The notes beneath the pieces are model-generated. The model made no database searches and was not told where the DNA came from. It worked only from the letters and a program-made list of their open reading frames with translations. A program made the translations under genes and the position numbers. This document shows, piece by piece, positions 34,578-41,603 of a DNA stretch of 64,000 nucleotides; within the stretch, counting starts at the first letter, position 1, and each line of letters begins with the position of its first letter. Source of the DNA: CBDBLK01 sp965215445 (GTDB lineage: Bacteria; Bdellovibrionota; Bacteriovoracia; Bacteriovoracales; Bacteriovoracaceae); contig CBDCDT010000002.1 of the NCBI GenBank assembly GCA_965215445.1, positions 1,364,001 to 1,428,000 of the forward strand. The letters run 5' to 3'.

Positions 34578-35162
34578 TTATTGGTGATGACAGTCGTGGT
34601 GGTTGCCGTGACCATGGTGGCCGTGGTGTCCGTGATGACCATGATGGCCGCGATGGTGTCCATGACCGTGGTTGTTGCCGCGACCGTGGTGTCCATGATG
34701 GCCGCAGTGGTGGCAATCGTGGCAGTCGCACTCATCACAGTCATGACAGTGGTGGCAATCGCAGTCGTGACCATGATGGCCGCAGTGGTGACAATCGTGG
34801 CAGTCGCACCCATGGCAGTCGTGGCAGTGGTCGCAATCGCAGTCGTGGTCGTGGCCTTCATGACCGTGATGACCTTCGTGACCATGGTGTCCGTGATGAC
34901 CTTCATGAGCATCGTGGTCGCCGTGACCGTGATGGCCTTCATGAGCGTCGTGGTCGCCGTGGCCGTGATGACCTTCATGAGCGTCGTGGTCGCCGTGGCC
35001 GTGATGGCCATGGTGATTGGCGAAAGTCTTTTCCAAAAGAACTTGAGTAAAGTCTTTCTGAATTTGTGGCAGTGGTTGGTGATTGACTACGTCATCATTG
35101 ACTTTCGCATTAATCACGAAAATGAATGATAAAAAGGACAGTGTAGCAAAGATTGCTTGCAT
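34578..35162 (-). CDS. His/Cys/Asp/Gly-rich exported protein, probable metal binder (copy 1)
   Basis: 194 aa. A signal peptide (MQAIFATLSFLSFIFVINA) and ~30 ordinary residues precede a ~145-residue low-complexity region. By hand count the protein holds a little over 60 His and 17 Cys. The region runs from GDHDAHEGHHGH repeats, through a central Cys block (DCDCDHCHDCHGCDC), to GHH repeats. Zn, Ni, Cu or Co binding in the periplasm is inferred from composition. AAGGAGGA precedes the ATG. It is first in the row His-rich-aapJ-aapQ-aapM-aapP, separated from aapJ by a hairpin. Family not recognised. Confidence 0.8.
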   Translation of the reverse strand: MQAIFATLSFLSFIFVINAKVNDDVVNHQPLPQIQKDFTQVLLEKTFANHHGHHGHGDHDAHEGHHGHGDHDAHEGHHGHGDHDAHEGHHGHHGHEGHHGHEGHDHDCDCDHCHDCHGCDCHDCHHCGHHGHDCDCHHCHDCDECDCHDCHHCGHHGHHGRGNNHGHGHHRGHHGHHGHHGHHGHGNHHDCHHQ

Positions 35163-35219
35163 GGGACTCCTCCTTACTTGAGCATTACATGGGATAGAAT
35201 CATTTCTACCCTAGTACTA

Positions 35220-35247
35220 TTATTAGATGCGAAACAAGTTTTAGCAA
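35220..35247 (-). promoter_or_regulatory. Predicted promoter of the His-rich gene (copy 1)
   Basis: On the minus strand, TTGCTA (35247-35242), a 16-bp spacer and TAATAA (35225-35220), about 58 bp before the ATG. Confidence 0.45.
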
Positions 35248-35392
35248 GATTATTTGTTGGGAAAATATTTCGCGATGGAATTTTTTTACTCTTAGCATAA
35301 AAACTTGCTGGAATTAAGGGATTATGCCATCTTTCCCTGTTTGGAGAAATAATGGATGACCGCCCTTTTTAACCGGGGACTGGTTACCCCAT

Positions 35393-35419
35393 GTAAAAGT
35401 CTGAATAATAGACTTTTAC
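35393..35419 (+). other. Hairpin in the IS leader (copy 1)
   Basis: A perfect 10-bp stem GTAAAAGTCT/AGACTTTTAC with a 7-nt loop, 24 bp before the transposase ATG. It may damp read-through transcription or translation of the transposase. The same hairpin is at 39690-39716. Confidence 0.55.
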
Positions 35420-35443
35420 AAACCCAAAAGGAGGGCCATCCAA

Positions 35444-36550
35444 ATGGAAAATGTACTCTATGTAGGAATAGATGTCGACGACAAATCTTTTCACGGAGCG
35501 GGATACTGTGAAGGGACAGGAGAATCTTTGGAGTTTAAATGCAAGGCAATAAATGCCAAATTGCTGGAAAAACTCAAAAAACTCGAAGGCAAAGGATTCC
35601 AGTTAAAAACCTGCCATGAAGCGAGTTATATGGGCAATTCCCTTCATCGCTATTTGGCCTCTGAGGGGATCGACAGCACAATCATTGCACCTTCGATGAT
35701 TCCTGAATTGGCCAGTGGGCGGGTAAAAACCGATCGAGTCGATAGCAACAAACTTGCCAGATATTTTGCAAAAGGACTTTTAACGCCCGTTTATGTTCCT
35801 GACAAAGTTGACGAACAGGCCAGAGACATAGTTCGTTCCCGTAGATTTTTTGTCGAACAACGAAAGTCTCTTAAAAACCACATTGTATCAACTTTGAAGC
35901 GATATGGACTCAAATACAACGAAGGCGGGGAAAACAAGTCATATTGGACAATTTCTCATGTGAAGTGGGTTCGCAGAGAAATAAAAACTTTAGACGATGC
36001 AGGTAGAGCAAATCTGGAATTTCTTCTCGAACAATGCGAAAGGATGAATGACTGTATTGAGGAATACGACAAAAAAATCGAGGAATTGTCGGAACTGAAA
36101 AGGTATAAAAAGAAAAAAAATGCTCTTACTTGTTTTAGAGGTATAAGCACTTTTTCTGCAATGGCATTAATAACGGAAATTGGAGATATTAAAAGATTTC
36201 CTCATCCCTCGAAGCTGGTTTCTTACGCTGGCCTGGACATCAGCGAATATAGTTCTGGAGGGAAGGAAAAAAAATTCGGAATAACAAAAATGGGCAATCG
36301 CTGGATAAGAACGACGATCGTTGAAAGTAGTCAGTTCTCGGGGCGGACATACCATATAAGCAAAAGATTAAAAGAGGTCAGGAAGGGCCAAACGAAAGCA
36401 ATAGTTGCCGTTGCGGATAAATGCATGAAGAGACTACGAAAAAAATCTGTGAGACTTCAGAATATGAATAAGCATAGCAATAAAGTGAAAGTTGCCTGCG
36501 CCAGAGAGCATCTGTGTTTTGTCTGGGAGGCCCTCAACGCAGCAACTTGA
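35444..36550 (+). CDS. IS110-family transposase (copy 1)
   Basis: 368 aa. The N-terminal RuvC-like DEDD domain shows GIDVDDKS (D), HEAS (E) and KTDRVDSNKLA (D, D). The C-terminal Tnp_20 domain has FRGISTFSAMALITEIGD and YAGLDISEYSSGGKEKK, including the Ser region used in strand transfer. IS110 enzymes move the element with an element-encoded guide RNA. AGGAGG lies upstream. The protein is identical to copy 2. Confidence 0.95.
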   Translation: MENVLYVGIDVDDKSFHGAGYCEGTGESLEFKCKAINAKLLEKLKKLEGKGFQLKTCHEASYMGNSLHRYLASEGIDSTIIAPSMIPELASGRVKTDRVDSNKLARYFAKGLLTPVYVPDKVDEQARDIVRSRRFFVEQRKSLKNHIVSTLKRYGLKYNEGGENKSYWTISHVKWVRREIKTLDDAGRANLEFLLEQCERMNDCIEEYDKKIEELSELKRYKKKKNALTCFRGISTFSAMALITEIGDIKRFPHPSKLVSYAGLDISEYSSGGKEKKFGITKMGNRWIRTTIVESSQFSGRTYHISKRLKEVRKGQTKAIVAVADKCMKRLRKKSVRLQNMNKHSNKVKVACAREHLCFVWEALNAAT

Positions 36551-36788
36551 AATAAATATTAACTGGTGATAGTTCCGGTTAAAGGAGAGAATAAGGGATT
36601 TTTTGAGAATTTAAGAACCATGATGTGGTGAAGCCCTCGGTCAAACGACCTTGACCCAGTTGCCGATTGGAGATAGAGGATAACACCGCTCGAACCAAAC
36701 TTAATGCGTTAACCAGCACGCGAATATGAGGTTGGAAGTCAAAGGGACTCATAGATTTCTTAAAAAAAAACCGAATTTTCTTCTTGCC
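36551..36788 (+). ncRNA. Candidate IS guide (bridge/seek) RNA region (copy 1)
   Basis: About 240 non-coding bases lie between the transposase stop and the right inverted repeat, where IS1111-type elements encode their guide RNA. A GGTCAA-ACGACC-TTGACC hairpin (~36640-36657) is visible. Its 3' arm CTTGACC is complementary to GGTCAAG, the chromosomal flank at the outer IS right end (41104-41110). Exact RNA ends are unknown. Confidence 0.5.
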
Positions 36789-37698
36789 GGGCGGTCATCC
36801 ATATGAGGGTTTTGCGGCGGGAAAGGCCCAAGGATTTGGCCGCTTCCCATTGCCCTCGGCTGACCGCCAAAATTCCCGCGCGCACAATCTCGGCGTTAAA
36901 GGCGGCGGTGTAGAGAATCAGGCCGGATATGAGAGAGGCAAATTCGGGACTCAAAACGTAACCGCCACTAAAATTAAATCCGCCGAGATGGGGAACGTCC
37001 CATTGCCAAGGCGCCCCTCCCACGAGCCAAACGATGGTGGGAAGGCCTAGCAAAAGGCCCGTATGCCAAGGCCAGGTGGTAATATATTTTCCCCGCTCTT
37101 CCCGCAAGCGCTTGAAAACTTTTTTGAGAAACAGGGAAGCGGTCAGACCGGCGAGAAAGGCAGCACTTACATAGGGCCAGATGGGGTTTTCTGCCAGCAC
37201 GGGAACGACCAGGCCGCGGTTGCTCAAATAAAATCCCGGCAGCAGTTGAAAGGCCTCTTTTGGCCCTGGAAAAATTTCGGCAAAGAGCGCGTACCAAAAA
37301 AAGAGCAACAAGAGAAGTGGAATATTGCGGAAGAGTTCGACGTAGCAAAAGGCCACTTTGGCCAAAAGCCAGTTGGGGGACAAGCGCGCCACGCCGACTA
37401 CTACGCCCAGTAAAACCGCCAGAATATTGCCCCAAAATGCCACTTTGATAGTGTTGAATACTCCCACCCACAGGGCCTTGGCATAGTTAGCCTCGCTGCT
37501 GTATTCAATGGAACTCTCGGAAATTTCAAAGCCCGCCTCGCGTTCTAAAAAGCCAAAACCTGAGGCGATATTTTGCTTCTCCAAATTGGCGGCGGTATTG
37601 CTGTAAAGCAGATATATGCCGACCCCGACCGCCAAGGCGATGAGGGTCTGGTACAAATAAGTCCTTTTTTCAAACAGTGACGAACAGATTTCTTTCAT
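36760..37698 (-). pseudogene. aapQ: Truncated aapQ (copy 2)
   Basis: The first ~297 codons match aapQ, then reading passes at 36806/36805 from KTL in the EAA loop into the IS right end. It finishes with 14 foreign residues (IWMTARQEENSVFF) at 36760. About 87 C-terminal residues, including the rest of the EAA loop and the last helices, are lost. A working permease is unlikely. The sequence differs from the intact gene at more than ten silent or replacement sites. Confidence 0.92.
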
Positions 37699-37700
37699 TT

Positions 37701-37713
37701 TGAAGTGTGAGCA
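37701..37713. repeat. Dispersed repeat core (13 bp), duplicated copy
   Basis: TGAAGTGTGAGCA, the unit-2 counterpart of 33404-33416. Confidence 0.55.
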
Positions 37714-37720
37714 CGTTTCA

Positions 37721-38746
37721 TCAGCGCATGGGGGGAGAGTACATAAGACCACCCTTGTTCCACAGGGCATTCAATCCCCGCGCCAGTTTCAAGGGTGTTT
37801 TTTGTCCCACATTTCTCTCAAAAATTTCCCCGTAATTGCCCACTTTTTTGATAATTTGATAGGCCCAAGTTTCGGCGAGGCCCAAGGCCTCTCCATTACC
37901 TTTGCTGACTCCCAAAAATCTGCGGATGCGCGGGTTTTTGCTCTTTTTGAGGGAGTCGATATTACTCGAAGTGATGCCCATTTCTTCGGCACTGATCATG
38001 GCGTAAACTGTCCAGTTGACGATGTCGAACCATTTGTCATCTCCGTGCCGCACGGCCGGCCCCAAGGGTTCTTTGGAAACATTTTCGGGCAGGATGGTGT
38101 AGGTATTGGGGTCTTTGGCCCTCGTGCGTTCGGCGGCCAATCCCGAAGTATCACTGGTGAAAGCGTCACAGCGCCCTTTGAAAAAGGCCTGCACGGTTTC
38201 CTCACGCCCCTCAAAAACCACCGCTTTGGCCTTGATGTTGTTGGTGCGCAGGTAATCGGCCATGTTGAGTTCCGTCGTCGTACCTTGTTGAACGCAAATG
38301 GAAGCGCCGGCCAATTGTTTGGCCGATGTGACTCCTGAATCAGCGCGCACCATAAAACCTTGTCCGTCGTAAAATGTGGTGGGGCCAAAGTTTAACCCTT
38401 GGGCGGCATCGCGCTTGAGCGTCCAGGTGGTCACCCGGCTGAGAACGTCGACCTCCCCCGACTGCAGGGCGGTAAAGCGCGCTTGGGCCGACAAGGTGAT
38501 GAAGCGAACTTTGTTGGGGTCATTAAAGACTGCTGCCGCTATGGCGCGGCAAACATCGACTTCGAGTCCCGTCCAATTTCCCTTGGAATCTGGTGACGAA
38601 AAGCCCGGCAGACCGCTGGTCACACCGCAGTTGATGGCCTTGTTCTTGATGATCCTTTTGAGGATTTCCCCTTGGGCCGCAGCGACGGAATGGGTGAATA
38701 TAATCGAGCAAAAAAGTAGGAATAATCCATTTGAAACTTTCAACAC
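37721..38746 (-). CDS. aapJ: General L-amino acid ABC transporter, periplasmic binding protein (copy 2)
   Basis: 341 aa, same GTG start and GGAGG as copy 1, and identical except for Ile in place of Val in the GNYGEIFERN stretch. The copy is intact, so the cell can make AapJ from two loci, while its downstream aapQ is truncated and aapM/aapP are absent. It would have to work with the single intact permease of unit 1. Confidence 0.93.
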   Translation of the reverse strand: MLKVSNGLFLLFCSIIFTHSVAAAQGEILKRIIKNKAINCGVTSGLPGFSSPDSKGNWTGLEVDVCRAIAAAVFNDPNKVRFITLSAQARFTALQSGEVDVLSRVTTWTLKRDAAQGLNFGPTTFYDGQGFMVRADSGVTSAKQLAGASICVQQGTTTELNMADYLRTNNIKAKAVVFEGREETVQAFFKGRCDAFTSDTSGLAAERTRAKDPNTYTILPENVSKEPLGPAVRHGDDKWFDIVNWTVYAMISAEEMGITSSNIDSLKKSKNPRIRRFLGVSKGNGEALGLAETWAYQIIKKVGNYGEIFERNVGQKTPLKLARGLNALWNKGGLMYSPPMR

Positions 38747-38822
38747 ATACCTCCAGTAAAAGTTTAGAAATGGATTATGAACAAAGTTAAGCGTTCTGTC
38801 TAGTTTAAAATGGAATAACACA

Positions 38823-38856
38823 TTCCCTGCTGGTTACTTATGTAATCAGCAGGGAA
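38823..38856 (-). terminator. Stable hairpin between His-rich gene and aapJ (copy 2)
   Basis: Identical to 34526-34559 (10-bp perfect arms plus GTTA/TAAT). Confidence 0.5.
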
Positions 38857-38874
38857 CGATGTTGTCTTGAGTTA

Positions 38875-39459
38875 TTATTGGTGATGACAGTCGTGGTGGT
38901 TGCCGTGACCATGGTGGCCGTGGTGTCCGTGATGACCATGATGGCCGCGATGGTGTCCATGACCGTGGTTGTTGCCGCGACCGTGGTGTCCATGATGGCC
39001 GCAGTGGTGGCAATCGTGGCAGTCGCACTCATCACAGTCATGACAGTGGTGGCAATCGCAGTCGTGACCATGATGGCCGCAGTGGTGACAATCGTGGCAG
39101 TCGCACCCATGGCAGTCGTGGCAGTGGTCGCAATCGCAGTCGTGGTCGTGGCCTTCATGACCGTGATGACCTTCGTGACCATGGTGTCCGTGATGACCTT
39201 CATGAGCATCGTGGTCGCCGTGACCGTGATGGCCTTCATGAGCGTCGTGGTCGCCGTGGCCGTGATGACCTTCATGAGCGTCGTGGTCGCCGTGGCCGTG
39301 ATGGCCATGGTGATTGGCGAAAGTCTTTTCCAAAAGAACTTGAGTAAAGTCTTTCTGAATTTGTGGCAGTGGTTGGTGATTGACTACGTCATCATTGACT
39401 TTCGCATTAATCACGAAAATGAATGATAAAAAGGACAGTGTAGCAAAGATTGCTTGCAT
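38875..39459 (-). CDS. His/Cys/Asp/Gly-rich exported protein, probable metal binder (copy 2)
   Basis: 194 aa, identical in sequence to the protein at 34578-35162, with the same signal peptide, AAGGAGGA ribosome site and upstream promoter. The duplication therefore doubles the dosage of this putative periplasmic metal-binding protein. That its highly repetitive DNA shows no length difference between copies points to a recent duplication or recent conversion. Confidence 0.8.
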   Translation of the reverse strand: MQAIFATLSFLSFIFVINAKVNDDVVNHQPLPQIQKDFTQVLLEKTFANHHGHHGHGDHDAHEGHHGHGDHDAHEGHHGHGDHDAHEGHHGHHGHEGHHGHEGHDHDCDCDHCHDCHGCDCHDCHHCGHHGHDCDCHHCHDCDECDCHDCHHCGHHGHHGRGNNHGHGHHRGHHGHHGHHGHHGHGNHHDCHHQ

Positions 39460-39516
39460 GGGACTCCTCCTTACTTGAGCATTACATGGGATAGAATCAT
39501 TTCTACCCTAGTACTA

Positions 39517-39544
39517 TTATTAGATGCGAAACAAGTTTTAGCAA
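39517..39544 (-). promoter_or_regulatory. Predicted promoter of the His-rich gene (copy 2)
   Basis: Same TTGCTA-16 bp-TAATAA as at 35220-35247. Confidence 0.45.
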
Positions 39545-39740
39545 GATTATTTGTTGGGAAAATATTTCGCGATGGAATTTTTTTACTCTTAGCATAAAAA
39601 CTTGCTGGAATTAAGGGATTATGCCATCTTTCCCTGTTTGGAGAAATAATGGATGACCGCCCTTTTTAACCGGGGACTGGTTACCCCATGTAAAAGTCTG
39701 AATAATAGACTTTTACAAACCCAAAAGGAGGGCCATCCAA

Positions 39741-40847
39741 ATGGAAAATGTACTCTATGTAGGAATAGATGTCGACGACAAATCTTTTCACGGAGCGGGA
39801 TACTGTGAAGGGACAGGAGAATCTTTGGAGTTTAAATGCAAGGCAATAAATGCCAAATTGCTGGAAAAACTCAAAAAACTCGAAGGCAAAGGATTCCAGT
39901 TAAAAACCTGCCATGAAGCGAGTTATATGGGCAATTCCCTTCATCGCTATTTGGCCTCTGAGGGGATCGACAGCACAATCATTGCACCTTCGATGATTCC
40001 TGAATTGGCCAGTGGGCGGGTAAAAACCGATCGAGTCGATAGCAACAAACTTGCCAGATATTTTGCAAAAGGACTTTTAACGCCCGTTTATGTTCCTGAC
40101 AAAGTTGACGAACAGGCCAGAGACATAGTTCGTTCCCGTAGATTTTTTGTCGAACAACGAAAGTCTCTTAAAAACCACATTGTATCAACTTTGAAGCGAT
40201 ATGGACTCAAATACAACGAAGGCGGGGAAAACAAGTCATATTGGACAATTTCTCATGTGAAGTGGGTTCGCAGAGAAATAAAAACTTTAGACGATGCAGG
40301 TAGAGCAAATCTGGAATTTCTTCTCGAACAATGCGAAAGGATGAATGACTGTATTGAGGAATACGACAAAAAAATCGAGGAATTGTCGGAACTGAAAAGG
40401 TATAAAAAGAAAAAAAATGCTCTTACTTGTTTTAGAGGTATAAGCACTTTTTCTGCAATGGCATTAATAACGGAAATTGGAGATATTAAAAGATTTCCTC
40501 ATCCCTCGAAGCTGGTTTCTTACGCTGGCCTGGACATCAGCGAATATAGTTCTGGAGGGAAGGAAAAAAAATTCGGAATAACAAAAATGGGCAATCGCTG
40601 GATAAGAACGACGATCGTTGAAAGTAGTCAGTTCTCGGGGCGGACATACCATATAAGCAAAAGATTAAAAGAGGTCAGGAAGGGCCAAACGAAAGCAATA
40701 GTTGCCGTTGCGGATAAATGCATGAAGAGACTACGAAAAAAATCTGTGAGACTTCAGAATATGAATAAGCATAGCAATAAAGTGAAAGTTGCCTGCGCCA
40801 GAGAGCATCTGTGTTTTGTCTGGGAGGCCCTCAACGCAGCAACTTGA
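39741..40847 (+). CDS. IS110-family transposase (copy 2)
   Basis: 368 aa, identical to copy 1, with all DEDD residues and the C-terminal Ser region intact. Both copies look functional. The gene lies on the opposite strand to the aap genes of its unit. Confidence 0.95.
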   Translation: MENVLYVGIDVDDKSFHGAGYCEGTGESLEFKCKAINAKLLEKLKKLEGKGFQLKTCHEASYMGNSLHRYLASEGIDSTIIAPSMIPELASGRVKTDRVDSNKLARYFAKGLLTPVYVPDKVDEQARDIVRSRRFFVEQRKSLKNHIVSTLKRYGLKYNEGGENKSYWTISHVKWVRREIKTLDDAGRANLEFLLEQCERMNDCIEEYDKKIEELSELKRYKKKKNALTCFRGISTFSAMALITEIGDIKRFPHPSKLVSYAGLDISEYSSGGKEKKFGITKMGNRWIRTTIVESSQFSGRTYHISKRLKEVRKGQTKAIVAVADKCMKRLRKKSVRLQNMNKHSNKVKVACAREHLCFVWEALNAAT

Positions 40848-41085
40848 AATAAATATTAACTGGTGATAGTTCCGGTTAAAGGAGAGAATAAGGGATTTTT
40901 TGAGAATTTAAGAACCATGATGTGGTGAAGCCCTCGGTCAAACGACCTTGACCCAGTTGCCGATTGGAGATAGAGGATAACACCGCTCGAACCAAACTTA
41001 ATGCGTTAACCAGCACGCGAATATGAGGTTGGAAGTCAAAGGGACTCATAGATTTCTTAAAAAAAAACCGAATTTTCTTCTTGCC
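40848..41085 (+). ncRNA. Candidate IS guide RNA region (copy 2)
   Basis: Same non-coding right-end sequence as 36551-36788, including the GGTCAA/TTGACC hairpin. Confidence 0.5.
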
Positions 41086-41548
41086 GGGCGGTCATCCATA
41101 TGAGGTCAAGAATATAGGTTTTGCCCGCATCTTTGGCGAGTCTTTGAGGAGTGAGTTCGGAATTTAAAACCACGACGTTTTCAATAGAAGAGTTTTCCGG
41201 CAGGGGCAAAAAGCTTTGCAATAGGGATTTGAGAAGTTCTTCATTCTTGATGAGAAAGTTCTTAAACACAGCGTCGTTGGTAAGTCTTAGAAAGTTTTCC
41301 TTTTTTAAAAACGCAGAAAGTGCACGCATGTCCATTTTGATCTCCAGTGTTTGCAATGCATTATTGCTTTGCATGACACTGGAGACTTGCGAGAAGGAAA
41401 CCCGTTTCGTGATTTGTAACCCCCTGAATTTAGAGGATTCAAAATTTCCCACTGAACTCAATTGAACACCCAAGCGTTCAAAATGAAACTTTTTTGAACT
41501 AAGGTTGAAAAATTCGGCCATGTAAAATTTACATAATGTGTTGCCCAT
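41057..41548 (-). pseudogene. Rpn/PD-(D/E)XK nuclease-family transposase, 3'-truncated by the IS
   Basis: About 149 native codons (41103-41548) then 14 codons of IS sequence. The stretch LTNDAVFKNFLIKNEELLKSLLQSFLPL (read in two parts) followed by KTYILDL resembles the start of the Rpn recombination-promoting nuclease domain, which normally continues with the catalytic part. The IS right end cuts it just before that part. The missing half is not found left of either IS copy. Inactive as it stands. Confidence 0.65.
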
Positions 41549-41603
41549 TGACCCTATCTGCCCTTAGAGTACATTTTATTTATTTAAAAAGAGGGAAACC
41601 TTT

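Larger units (their letters stand above)
32509..36805. repeat. Tandem duplication, unit 1 (4,297 bp)
   Basis: Carries most of aapQ, aapJ, the His-rich gene and a complete IS. Every landmark recurs at exactly +4,297. The last ~3.2 kb looks identical to unit 2 by eye, but the first ~1.07 kb differs at about 18 positions. The joint with unit 2 falls 3 bp beyond the right inverted repeat of the IS, at an AGG shared by all three boundary sites (32509, 36806, 41103). Confidence 0.95.
35345..36805 (+). mobile_element. IS110 family, IS1111-type insertion sequence (copy 1)
   Basis: About 1.46 kb. The 14-bp subterminal inverted repeats ATGGATGACCGCCC lie at 35352-35365 and, inverted, at 36789-36802. 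Taking the IS1111 convention of 7 bp outside the left and 3 bp outside the right repeat gives these ends. There is one transposase gene, a 5' leader with a perfect hairpin, and a ~240-bp non-coding right end. No target duplication is seen, as expected for IS110. Confidence 0.85.
36806..41102. repeat. Tandem duplication, unit 2 (4,297 bp)
   Basis: Second copy of 32509-36805: truncated aapQ, aapJ, His-rich gene and IS. Its right joint enters the truncated Rpn-like gene at 41103, presumably the original IS-chromosome boundary. The joint at 36805/36806 is the novel one. Confidence 0.95.
39642..41102 (+). mobile_element. IS110 family, IS1111-type insertion sequence (copy 2)
   Basis: Same structure as 35345-36805, with inverted repeats at 39649-39662 and 41086-41099. 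Its right end abuts a truncated Rpn-like gene, probably the original insertion boundary. Confidence 0.85.

Noticed and set aside
34580..35010. CRISPR-like or tandem-repeat array
   Set aside because: The short repeats are codon repeats inside a coding sequence, with no spacers of constant length and no cas genes.
34541..35129. Long open frames on both strands over the His-rich gene, giving Thr/Ala- or Val/Met-rich proteins
   Set aside because: They are other-frame readings of the repetitive GGT/CAT-rich DNA; only the minus-strand frame 34578-35162 has a ribosome site, a signal peptide and sensible composition.
35369..35390. H-type pseudoknot in the IS leader
   Set aside because: The two stems would be joined by connecting loops of zero length, which is sterically unlikely; alternative pairing is the safer reading.
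36806..41102. Assembly artefact as the sole explanation of the duplication
   Set aside because: The units differ at about 18 sites and the joint falls precisely at an IS end, which favours a real event; collapsed or mixed-strain assembly still cannot be excluded without reads.
29792..41102. A complete genomic island or prophage from the toxin-antitoxin pair to the IS
   Set aside because: There is no integrase, no attachment repeat and no phage structural gene; aapJQMP looks like native metabolism.
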